Translations under genes and position numbers: made by a program
In this document: in pieces, positions 34,336 through 41,537 of the stretch
Layout of the letters: every line of letters starts with the position of its first letter
How positions within the stretch are numbered: position 1 is the first letter of the stretch
The notes under the pieces: model-generated
Databases searched by the model: none
Seen by the model: the letters and a program-made list of their open reading frames with translations, nothing else
What the model was told of the DNA's origin: nothing
Origin: [Clostridium] celerecrescens 18A
GTDB lineage: Bacteria > Bacillota > Clostridia > Lachnospirales > Lachnospiraceae
Direction of reading: 5' to 3'
Assembly (NCBI RefSeq): GCF_002797975.1
Contig: NZ_PGET01000001.1
Span: forward strand, 1,612,001 to 1,676,000
DNA length: 64,000 nucleotides

Positions 34336-35874
34336 ATGAAATACAATAAGTTTTGGACAGATATGCATAGTAATATTCACCATGAGCAAATGAGCGAGCT
34401 CCCGGTGTGGTATGAACATATAAAAAAACAGATGGATTTCTGGCCGGTGGCTTATTATCCGTTTTACATGCGGCCCTCACCTTCAGGGCTTGCGGTCGAA
34501 GACCGGTACGATGATGAAGCAATTGCCAGGGACTGGGAATTATTAAGAAACTTTACTGAGGAAGCCAACAGACAGGGATTTCCAATGTTCATGGGTTATG
34601 AATGGCAGGGAGCCGGGCTGGATGGAGATCATAATGTGTTTTTTCTTCACAATAACGGGAAACAGGAGCATCCGATGCGATATCAGGACCTGGCCGCAGC
34701 CTATGAGGGGCAGGAGGTCATTGGAATCCCTCACCATCTGGCATACCAGCCGGGCTCCAGAGGTAAGAATTGGGATACTCATAACGAAACGTTTTCTCCT
34801 ATCGCAGAAATTTACTCCAGCCACGGCTCCAGTGAAAATGACGATGGGCCTCTGTCTATGGACCGCCATGTCCATATGGGTCCGCGGACAGGAGAGACGA
34901 CCTTTGAGAAAGGCCTTGAACGAGGGTATAAAATCGGCATCATTGCGGCAGGTGATAACCACAGTATTCCCGGAGTTTTTGAGAATGGAATCATGTGTGT
35001 GCTTGCAGAGGATAATACAAAGGAATCCATCTGGGAAGGATTGATAAACCGGAGAACCTACGGGGTAACCCGGAGCAGGATCGAAGTTGACTATTGTGTG
35101 AACTCAGCGCCAATGGGATCTGAAATTGAAGCAGGCAAAGAAGTAGAATTGGAATTTCAGATAAAAGGGACCGGAGCGGTAGACAGGGTGGAGATTTTAA
35201 GAGATAATGTCTTAGAGGAAATGGTTGTGCATTCAGGCACATGGGAACGGGAGAGGCCGGTTGGATTGATCCGGTTCAAGTTCCGTCTGGAGCTTGGCTG
35301 GGGACCGGATACCAGGGTCTACCATAACCACCTAAGGAAAGACTGGGAAGGACGTCTGGAAACGGACGGAAAACTGCTTTCCGTCCAACCGTGCTGGAAT
35401 CACTATGGTCAGGAAATTTTTCGGGATGATGAAAAGAGCTGCAGCTTTACCATGACTACATACCAGTCTCCGGCTTCCGGTAAATGGATGGGATCGGAGA
35501 AGGCTGCAGCAGAGGGCTTTATCTTTGAAGTGGAAGCGGATGTGGACAGCGTTCTGCACCTGTTTGTCAATGGAAAGGAATATCTCCTTCCGGTAAGGGA
35601 ATTGCTTAACAGCTCCCAGGTTATGGCACTTTGGGATGAAGTGAACTGCCTGACAAAGGAAAACTGGGGTGAGATCACTCATTACCGGAATGATCCATGG
35701 TGGCACAATGCCTATAAAATCCGCATAGGGAAGGCATATCCTGAAAGCTCCTATAAACTGACCGGGAAAAGAAAGATCCGGATGGAGCAAAGCGGAAACC
35801 TCCGGCTTCGCATCTGGCAGAAAAATGGAGATGCCGCCTGGACCTCACCTGTGTTTATAACCGTAAAAGACTAA
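34336..35874 (+). CDS. PHP/DUF3604-like metal-dependent hydrolase
   Basis: A 512-residue protein. The N-terminal half has PHP-like metal ligand motifs: H11 and H15 in WTDMHSNIH, FMGYEWQG, GIPHHLAY, EIYSSHGSSE and AAGDNHSIPG. The C-terminal half is a beta-rich region with an Ig-like look. This matches the DUF3604-type arrangement. GGGAGG lies nine bases before the ATG. Its place between sulfatase and EIIB suggests work on the imported sugar, as a phosphatase, lyase or esterase; the reaction is not known. Confidence 0.72.
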   Translation: MKYNKFWTDMHSNIHHEQMSELPVWYEHIKKQMDFWPVAYYPFYMRPSPSGLAVEDRYDDEAIARDWELLRNFTEEANRQGFPMFMGYEWQGAGLDGDHNVFFLHNNGKQEHPMRYQDLAAAYEGQEVIGIPHHLAYQPGSRGKNWDTHNETFSPIAEIYSSHGSSENDDGPLSMDRHVHMGPRTGETTFEKGLERGYKIGIIAAGDNHSIPGVFENGIMCVLAEDNTKESIWEGLINRRTYGVTRSRIEVDYCVNSAPMGSEIEAGKEVELEFQIKGTGAVDRVEILRDNVLEEMVVHSGTWERERPVGLIRFKFRLELGWGPDTRVYHNHLRKDWEGRLETDGKLLSVQPCWNHYGQEIFRDDEKSCSFTMTTYQSPASGKWMGSEKAAAEGFIFEVEADVDSVLHLFVNGKEYLLPVRELLNSSQVMALWDEVNCLTKENWGEITHYRNDPWWHNAYKIRIGKAYPESSYKLTGKRKIRMEQSGNLRLRIWQKNGDAAWTSPVFITVKD

Positions 35875-35891
35875 CGAAAGGGGACTATTTA

Positions 35892-36377
35892 ATGATGGAG
35901 ATTGTTAATGTCCGGATTGATGACCGCCTGATTCACGGACAGGTAGCTACTGTCTGGAGCCAGGTTACAGGAGCAACCAGGATTATGGTAGTTGATGATC
36001 AGGTTGTAAAGGATACAATCAATAAGGAGGCTCTTAAGCTGGCATGTCCTAAGCAGTGCAAGCTTTCAATTCTTACCGTAGAAAAAGCTGCCGCAAATCT
36101 GTGCGCTGAAAAATACGAAGGGGAAAGGGTCTTCCTGGTTGCCAAAAGCCCAAAAACCATATGCAGGCTTTACGATGCAGGCTTCCACATGGATCGGGTG
36201 AATGTGGGAAATATGGGAGGAAAGCAGAACACCCGAATGTTAAAAAAAGCCGTCAGTGTATCAGAAGAAGATATTGCAGATTTTCTGTATCTGTCGGAAC
36301 AGGGGGTTGCAATTACGGCCCAGATGGTTCCGGCCGATGAAGCACTGGATTTCATTAAACTAATCAATGAGCGGTAA
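35892..36377 (+). CDS. PTS mannose/sorbose-family EIIB component
   Basis: A 161-residue cytoplasmic phosphotransferase. The active His is H15 in RIDDRLIHGQVATVW. The family region AEKYEGERVFLVAKSPKT follows. It transfers phosphate to the incoming sugar. It closes an operon that starts at 29385; no terminator is obvious in the first bases after it. Confidence 0.93.
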   Translation: MMEIVNVRIDDRLIHGQVATVWSQVTGATRIMVVDDQVVKDTINKEALKLACPKQCKLSILTVEKAAANLCAEKYEGERVFLVAKSPKTICRLYDAGFHMDRVNVGNMGGKQNTRMLKKAVSVSEEDIADFLYLSEQGVAITAQMVPADEALDFIKLINER

Positions 36378-36536
36378 AATGCAAACGTAGCCAGAAATGC
36401 CTTATCCCATTGCCTCCAATGATACGGAAGATGGAAGAGCATAAAACTGCCGGGTAGAAATTACCATTACTGGACGGGCTAATTAGAGAGGATTCGTACA
36501 TACTATGAAATATCCCCCGTATTCCGTTTGTGATAT

Positions 36537-36565
36537 TTGACATTTTTATCTATTTATGATAGACT
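36537..36565 (+). promoter_or_regulatory. Promoter of the ABC-F resistance gene
   Basis: TTGACA at 36537-36542, a 17-base spacer and TAGACT at 36560-36565 preceded by TGA (extended -10). Transcription would begin near 36572, giving a leader of about 275 bases before the ABC-F start. Confidence 0.75.
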
Positions 36566-36584
36566 ACGGGCATATAAAAACGAA

Positions 36585-36593
36585 ATGAGGTGA
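36585..36593 (+). CDS. Two-codon upstream frame Met-Arg-stop, alternative to the one at 36598
   Basis: ATG AGG TGA overlaps the ribosome-binding purine tract that serves the next mini-frame. It has no clear Shine-Dalgarno sequence of its own. Listed because two-codon frames recur here; probably not the main sensor. Confidence 0.2.
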   Translation: MR

Positions 36594-36597
36594 AAGG

Positions 36598-36606
36598 ATG
36601 AAATAA
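36598..36606 (+). CDS. Two-codon upstream frame Met-Lys-stop, candidate drug sensor
   Basis: ATG AAA TAA with a good ribosome site (GAGGTG at 36587-36592, five-base spacing) in the leader of the ABC-F gene. A ribosome stalled here would cover the first of three RNA segments that can pair alternately (see the leader entry). Translation has not been shown; the evidence is its ribosome site and position. Confidence 0.45.
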   Translation: MK

Positions 36607-36639
36607 CAATTCTTGCTAAAGTAACTGCATGATGAGAAG

Positions 36640-36663
36640 AAAAAGAGACTTTGTCTTTTTTTT
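36640..36663 (+). terminator. Leader terminator 1 of the ABC-F gene
   Basis: AGAC/GTCT stem extended by A-U pairs (AAAAAG ... TTTTTT) with a three-base loop, ending in an eight-base T run. Confidence 0.65.
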
Positions 36664-36744
36664 GTCATGCCTGTTTTTGCAAGAATATTGTTTCATTCTC
36701 ATACCCTTTTTATGTCATAGATGACATGGATTAATCAGAATATT

Positions 36745-36762
36745 AGCCCTATGGGCTTGTTT
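36745..36762 (+). terminator. Leader hairpin 2 of the ABC-F gene
   Basis: AGCCC/GGGCT with a three-base loop followed by TGTTTT. A weak terminator or pause site. Confidence 0.4.
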
Positions 36763-36770
36763 TGATGCGA

Positions 36771-36807
36771 ACGGCTGTGAGAAAATGAATTCTTGCAGTC
36801 GTTTTTT
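36771..36807 (+). terminator. Leader terminator 3, directly before the ABC-F gene
   Basis: ACGGCTG at 36771-36777 pairs with CAGTCGT at 36796-36802 (one G-U pair) and runs into six T residues. Its loop contains segment 3 of the alternative pairing, so it is the likely regulated terminator. Confidence 0.7.
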
Positions 36808-36847
36808 GTGCGGAAATATTTTATTTCCTGCCTATGGAGGAATCTCT

Positions 36848-38353
36848 ATGTCATTAATACAGGTCACTGATTTGTCATTTACCTATGAAGGAAGCCCGGA
36901 TCCTGTCTTCGAACACGTTTCCTTCCAGATTGATACGGATTGGAAGCTGGGTTTTACTGGAAGAAACGGGAGAGGAAAAACTACCTTTCTAAATCTTCTG
37001 ATGAATCGTTATAATTACACAGGAACTATTATTTCAAATGTCATATTTGACTATTTTCCCTTTCCTGTGCCGGATGAAAAAATGAACACTGTGGAGATTC
37101 TGGATTCCCTCCTTGGAGAATATTTATTCTGGGAGCTTAAAAGAGAGCTCTCCAGACTAAAAGTTTCTGAGGATGTACTATACCGGCCTTTTTACACACT
37201 TTCAAACGGGGAGAGGACTAAGGTTCTTTTAGCAGCCCTGTTTTTAAGAGAAGGCCATTTCCTGCTGATCGATGAACCGACTAACCACTTAGACCGGGAG
37301 GCCAGAGAGCTGGTAAGCCAGTATTTAAACAGCAAAAAGGGATTTATCCTTGTATCTCATGACAGGAAATTCCTGGATGCATCTGTGGACCATATCCTGT
37401 CCATTAACAAAACAAATATTGAAGTTCAGAAAGGCAATTTCTCCTCCTGGTATGAGAACAAGCAAATGCAGGATCAGTACGAACGGTCCGAAAATAACCG
37501 TTTAAAAAAGGACATCCGTCATCTGGAAGCAGCCGCAAGGCAGTCAGGCGAATGGGCGGATCAGGTGGAGTCAACAAAGATCGGGAAAAAGTCCATGGGC
37601 CGTGAAAAGTCCATTGATACACGGGCCTATATAGGCGAAAAGTCCAGGCGGATGCAGATGCGCAGAAAGAGTCTGGAACTCAGGCAGGGCAGGGCCATTG
37701 AGGATAAAAAAGGGCTTTTGAAAAATATAGAAGAGGCAGAAGATCTTAAGCTTTATCCTTTAAAATACCGCTCATCCAGAATCCTTTCATTAAAGGATGT
37801 TGTTCCTTACTATGAAGGGCCTGTTTGCGGGCCCGTCTGCTTTACACTGGAACAGGGACAGAGAATATCCCTGCAGGGAAAAAATGGCTGCGGAAAATCC
37901 AGCATATTAAAGCTGATCGCCGGAAGGGAACTGACAGGAGACACTATTTCCTTTAAAGGGTATAAGGAAATACCAAGCGGTCTTAAAATATCCTATGTAT
38001 CTCAGGATACTTCATTTTTAAAAGGGAGCCTGACAGAATATACCATGGAAAGCGGTATCGAAGATCATCTGTTTAAGGCGCTTCTTCGAAAGCTGGACTT
38101 TTCTAGAGAACAGCTGGAAATACCCATGGAATCCTATAGCGAAGGACAGAAGAAAAAGGTTCTCATCGCCCGCAGCCTCTGTGAGCAGGCCCATCTGTAT
38201 ATCTGGGATGAACCTCTTAATTTCATTGATGTATATTCCAGGATCCAGATCGGGGATTTAATCCTTAAGTTCCAGCCGACCATACTGCTTGTGGAGCATG
38301 ACGATGCATTTACCGGGAAGGTGGCAACTGGTGTGGTGAAACTGATGAATTGA
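36848..38353 (+). CDS. ABC-F ribosome protection protein, Lsa-type
   Basis: A 501-residue soluble protein with two ATPase domains and no membrane segment. Walker A motifs GRNGRGKTT and GKNGCGKSS, signature motifs LSNGE and YSEGQ, and Walker B motifs LLIDEPTNHLD and YIWDEPLNFID are all present; the last is typical of Lsa/Vga-type ABC-F proteins. A long basic linker of about 100 residues lies between the domains. Such proteins displace lincosamides, streptogramin A and pleuromutilins from the ribosome. GGAGG at 36836-36840 fixes the ATG at 36848. The exact drug spectrum is inferred. Confidence 0.87.
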   Translation: MSLIQVTDLSFTYEGSPDPVFEHVSFQIDTDWKLGFTGRNGRGKTTFLNLLMNRYNYTGTIISNVIFDYFPFPVPDEKMNTVEILDSLLGEYLFWELKRELSRLKVSEDVLYRPFYTLSNGERTKVLLAALFLREGHFLLIDEPTNHLDREARELVSQYLNSKKGFILVSHDRKFLDASVDHILSINKTNIEVQKGNFSSWYENKQMQDQYERSENNRLKKDIRHLEAAARQSGEWADQVESTKIGKKSMGREKSIDTRAYIGEKSRRMQMRRKSLELRQGRAIEDKKGLLKNIEEAEDLKLYPLKYRSSRILSLKDVVPYYEGPVCGPVCFTLEQGQRISLQGKNGCGKSSILKLIAGRELTGDTISFKGYKEIPSGLKISYVSQDTSFLKGSLTEYTMESGIEDHLFKALLRKLDFSREQLEIPMESYSEGQKKKVLIARSLCEQAHLYIWDEPLNFIDVYSRIQIGDLILKFQPTILLVEHDDAFTGKVATGVVKLMN

Positions 38354-38386
38354 TGACGATTTGTCCTTTGGCGGCCCAGGACTTCG

Positions 38387-38418
38387 TTGTAGAATTTTCA
38401 GTGGACTTGTGCTATAAT
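38387..38418 (+). promoter_or_regulatory. Promoter of the Mef-type efflux gene
   Basis: Extended -10 TGCTATAAT (TATAAT at 38413-38418). The -35 is weak (TTGTAG at 38387-38392 with a long spacer). The extended -10 is probably sufficient. Confidence 0.6.
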
Positions 38419-38496
38419 CTTTGCACATGATGTTTTTTTACCATGTTGGTAAGAATCGTACGTTACGTACAAAATATATATCAGGAGGATAATTTA

Positions 38497-38523
38497 ATGA
38501 CGCATTCCATGAGGTTAAGATAG
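38497..38523 (+). CDS. Macrolide-sensing leader peptide MTHSMRLR
   Basis: An eight-residue frame, MTHSMRLR-stop, with AGGAGG at 38483-38488 and eight-base spacing. The sequence equals the first eight residues of the ErmD-type leader peptide and is one residue from the Mef(A) leader MTASMRLR, both known to stall the ribosome with macrolides. The R-L-R end is the arrest motif. It sits 84 bases before the Mef-type pump start. Homology is from recalled family knowledge. Confidence 0.88.
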   Translation: MTHSMRLR

Positions 38524-38607
38524 AACCGCGGGTTATGTTGCGGTAATTCCGTATTACAATAACTCACTTTAAAAAAACGAATTTTGTAATATAGGAGAAT
38601 ATAAAAA
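38524..38607 (+). promoter_or_regulatory. Attenuator region between leader peptide and Mef-type gene
   Basis: ACCGC/GCGGT (38525-38529 / 38540-38544) forms a first stem. GTAAT/ATTAC (38543-38547 / 38553-38557) and TATTACAA/TTGTAATA (38552-38559 / 38584-38591) are mutually exclusive stems. The last one abuts the pump's ribosome site AGGAG at 38593-38597. A ribosome stalled on the RLR codons would block the first stem, favour the second and open the ribosome site. No T-rich terminator is clear, so translational control is more likely than transcriptional. Confidence 0.68.
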
Positions 38608-39831
38608 ATGAATAAATGGAAAAAACAATTTATTACTATTTACGCAGGGCAAGCGTTTTCCTTGCTAGGGTCGTCTGCTGTACAATTCGCTGTTATCTGG
38701 TGGCTGACAATACAGACTGAATCTGCAGTTACACTTACAGTGGCATCCATTGTTGCCTTTATTCCGAGCATGATAATAGGCCCCTTTGCCGGAGTATGGA
38801 TTGACCGCTATAACCGACGCACTGTTATGATCGCGGCTGATGGTTTTGTGGCTCTTTCCAGCGTGGCTTTAGGCAGTGCCTTCCTGTTGTCAGAAAATCC
38901 CCCCTTAACATTCATCTACCTTATACTGTTATTGCGGGGGCTTGGCAACACCTTCCACGGCCCGGCCATGCAAGCTGCCATTCCCATGCTGGTACCTGCA
39001 CCGATGCTTACTAAGGCTGGTGGCTGGGGCAATATGGTCACTTCAGTTTCCAATATGCTTGGTCCAGCGTTGGGCGCAGCCCTCATGGGTATTTTCCCAA
39101 TCGCTGCCATCATGTTGATAGATATATTTGGAGCTGTTTTCGCCATAGCATGTCTGTTGTTCATCAGAATCCCCAATATACCGCAAAGTGGTGAAATGCC
39201 GCATATGCTGGCAGATATGAAGATGGGGCTTTCTGCAATGCGGGCAAATAAGCCTCTTATGGCAATATTCCCCGCCATGATGATTATGACCATTCTTTAT
39301 ATGCCTTTGGGTTCTTTGTTTCCGCTATTGATCCGTGTTCATTTCGGCGGTACGGCGTGGCATAGCGGTGCAGCTGAGTTTGTCTTTGCGGGCGGGCTGC
39401 TGATTTCTTCTTTTGTCATAGGAGTTTGGGGTGGTATGAGGCGTCGCTTTCTTATGGCGGCTCTCGCAATCGTAGTTATGGGCGCATGCTCTCTTGTCAG
39501 TGGAGCTTTGCCCGCCGGGGGCTTTTGGGTTTTCCTTTTCTGTTGTTTTCTTATGGGCAGCTCCGGTACTTTTTTGAATGTGCCGATAATGGCCTATATC
39601 CAGGAAACTATCCCGCCGGAAATGATGGGTAAGGTGTTCTCTCTTATGATGACCGCCATGACATGGGCTATGCCAATAGGACTCATTGTTGCAGGACCGG
39701 TAAGCGAACTCATTGGAATTGACCGGTGGTTCTTCTGGTCTGGTCTTGCGCTCATGGCAACCGGGCTGGCTTGCCGTCTGATGACACGGCGATATGACGC
39801 ATTGACCATGCTGCCTGAAGAAATATCTTAA
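38608..39831 (+). CDS. Mef-type macrolide efflux MFS transporter
   Basis: A 407-residue major-facilitator protein with about 12 membrane segments. The N-terminal GQAFSLLGSSAVQFAVIWWLT, the DRYNRR loop and PMLVPAPMLTKAGG, together with C-terminal PEMMGKVFSLMMTAMTWAMPIGL, fit the Mef(A)/MFS-3 family. It probably exports 14- and 15-membered macrolides; the macrolide leader peptide upstream agrees. ATG 38608 with AGGAG ten bases upstream. Its codon use, with more GCG/CTT/TTG, looks somewhat unlike the flanking housekeeping genes, so acquisition by transfer is possible. Confidence 0.83.
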   Translation: MNKWKKQFITIYAGQAFSLLGSSAVQFAVIWWLTIQTESAVTLTVASIVAFIPSMIIGPFAGVWIDRYNRRTVMIAADGFVALSSVALGSAFLLSENPPLTFIYLILLLRGLGNTFHGPAMQAAIPMLVPAPMLTKAGGWGNMVTSVSNMLGPALGAALMGIFPIAAIMLIDIFGAVFAIACLLFIRIPNIPQSGEMPHMLADMKMGLSAMRANKPLMAIFPAMMIMTILYMPLGSLFPLLIRVHFGGTAWHSGAAEFVFAGGLLISSFVIGVWGGMRRRFLMAALAIVVMGACSLVSGALPAGGFWVFLFCCFLMGSSGTFLNVPIMAYIQETIPPEMMGKVFSLMMTAMTWAMPIGLIVAGPVSELIGIDRWFFWSGLALMATGLACRLMTRRYDALTMLPEEIS

Positions 39832-39876
39832 TCCATACTGCGCCGTGATTATCGGCATTCGTTACACAACCGTCAG

Positions 39877-39905
39877 AGGACAGGGCATTCAACCCTGTCC
39901 TTTTT
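39877..39905 (+). terminator. Intrinsic terminator after the Mef-type gene
   Basis: AGGACAGGG at 39877-39885 pairs with CCCTGTCCT at 39893-39901 across a seven-base loop, followed by a T run. Confidence 0.92.
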
Positions 39906-40000
39906 GCCCCATTACCCAACAAAAGAAAGCAATTGAAATTAATCAGGTAGATTACTGCTCATATGAAGGGTGTTTCCAACGGAAAAGCCGATTTTGATAT

Positions 40001-40028
40001 TTGCAATAAAAAATATTTATGATATAAT
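40001..40028 (+). promoter_or_regulatory. Promoter of miaB and following genes
   Basis: TTGCAA at 40001-40006, a 16-base spacer and TATAAT at 40023-40028 with TGA before it (extended -10). Confidence 0.8.
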
Positions 40029-40062
40029 GGGAAAACCGAATAAAAATCAAGAGGTTATACAA

Positions 40063-41511
40063 ATGGATTATATAAATATGACTTATGAGGAAACCCTCAG
40101 CCAGGCACCAAAGGAAGAGCCGGCAAGACAGTACTACTTTATAGAACGTTACCGGGATATTCTGGATAAATTAAAGGAATCATCAGGGAAAGAACAATTT
40201 ACCTTTCACATCGCTACCTTCGGTTGCCAGATGAACTCTAGGGATTCCGAAAAGCTTCAGGGAATTTTAGAAGCAATCGGCTTTGTGGAAACCGATACGG
40301 AGGAAGCAGACTTTGTTCTATATAATACCTGTACAGTCAGAGAAAATGCCAATGACAGAGTCTACGGACGTCTTGGATATTTAAACAGTATAAAAAAGAA
40401 AAATCCTCATATGATGATCGCTCTATGCGGCTGCATGATGCAGGAAGAAAAAGTAGTTGCTAAGATTAAAAAGAGCTACCGCTTTGTGGATATTATATTC
40501 GGAACTCACAACATTTTTAAACTGGCTGAGCTTATGTATGAACGCCTGGAAGAAAAAAAGATGGTTGTAGACATCTGGGAAGGAACGGACCGGATTGTGG
40601 AGGATCTCCCAACGGACCGGAAGTATCCCTTTAAGTCCGGCGTTAATATTATGTTTGGCTGCAATAATTTCTGCAGCTACTGCATCGTGCCCTATGTGCG
40701 CGGCAGGGAGCGGAGCCGCAGTCCAAAAGACATTCTGGAAGAGGTAAAACAGCTCGTAGATGACGGTGTTGTGGAAATTATGCTTTTGGGACAGAATGTT
40801 AACTCCTATGGAAAAAACCTGAAAACACCCGTAAGCTTTGCAGAGCTTCTGACTCAGATCGATCAGGTGGAAGGCCTGGAGCGGATACGTTTTATGACTT
40901 CCCATCCAAAGGATTTGTCAGACGATCTGATCGAAGCCATGAAAAATTCAAAAAAGGTTTGCACTCATCTTCACCTGCCCCTTCAGTCAGGCAGCAGCCG
41001 TATTTTAAAGGTTATGAACCGGAAATACACCAAGGAACAGTATCTGGAGCTTGTAGAAAAAATCCGGACAGCCATGCCGGATATTTCACTGACTACAGAC
41101 ATCATTGTAGGTTTCCCCGGAGAGACGGAAGAAGATTTTAACGAAACCCTTGAAGTGGTGAAAAAGGTACGTTTTGACAGCGCCTTTACCTTTATCTACT
41201 CCAAGCGTACCGGTACACCGGCGGCCAAGATGGAAGAGCAGGTACCGGAAGACGTGGTAAAGAACCGCTTTGACCGTCTGCTGGCTGAAGTCCAGAAAAT
41301 CTCTTCCGAGGTCTGTGGAAGAGAGGAACATACCGTTCAGAAGGTACTGGCAGAAGAGGTGAATGATCATGAGGAAGGTCTTTTAACCGGCCGCTTGAGC
41401 AATAACACTACTGTTCATTTTAAAGGGGATTCTTCTCTTATTGGAAAAATCGTGGACGTATATCTGGATGAATCCAGAGGATTTTACTACATGGGAACTT
41501 TAAGACCATAA
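40063..41511 (+). CDS. miaB: tRNA-2-methylthio-N6-dimethylallyladenosine synthase
   Basis: A 482-residue radical-SAM methylthiotransferase acting on i6A37 of tRNA. N-terminal UPF0004 domain with TFGCQMNSRDSE and the three Cys ligands of the auxiliary cluster; radical-SAM motif CNNFCSYC; C-terminal TRAM domain. ATG 40063 (MDYINMTYEE) has GAGG upstream; a longer in-frame start at 39970 lies in the promoter. miaA, the enzyme that makes the substrate, is three genes downstream. Confidence 0.95.
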   Translation: MDYINMTYEETLSQAPKEEPARQYYFIERYRDILDKLKESSGKEQFTFHIATFGCQMNSRDSEKLQGILEAIGFVETDTEEADFVLYNTCTVRENANDRVYGRLGYLNSIKKKNPHMMIALCGCMMQEEKVVAKIKKSYRFVDIIFGTHNIFKLAELMYERLEEKKMVVDIWEGTDRIVEDLPTDRKYPFKSGVNIMFGCNNFCSYCIVPYVRGRERSRSPKDILEEVKQLVDDGVVEIMLLGQNVNSYGKNLKTPVSFAELLTQIDQVEGLERIRFMTSHPKDLSDDLIEAMKNSKKVCTHLHLPLQSGSSRILKVMNRKYTKEQYLELVEKIRTAMPDISLTTDIIVGFPGETEEDFNETLEVVKKVRFDSAFTFIYSKRTGTPAAKMEEQVPEDVVKNRFDRLLAEVQKISSEVCGREEHTVQKVLAEEVNDHEEGLLTGRLSNNTTVHFKGDSSLIGKIVDVYLDESRGFYYMGTLRP

Positions 41512-41537
41512 ACAGAAGAAAAAGGAAGTGAAAGAGC

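Larger units (their letters stand above)
36567..36847 (+). promoter_or_regulatory. Attenuation leader of the ABC-F gene
   Basis: About 280 untranslated bases. Segment 1 (AACAATTCTTGC, 36605-36616) can pair with segment 2 (GCAAGAATATTGTT, 36679-36692). Segment 2 can instead pair with segment 3 (GAATTCTTGCAG, 36787-36798). Segment 3 lies inside the loop and 3' arm of the last terminator. Three terminator-like hairpins occur at 36640-36663, 36745-36762 and 36771-36807. If a ribosome stalled on the two-codon frame masks segment 1, segment 2 is free to pair with segment 3 and break the last terminator. This is inference from pairing. Confidence 0.7.

Noticed and set aside
36385..36530. Hidden gene or tRNA in the 3' flank of the EIIB gene
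   Set aside because: No frame with a ribosome site and no tRNA-like cloverleaf or TTCGA loop could be seen.
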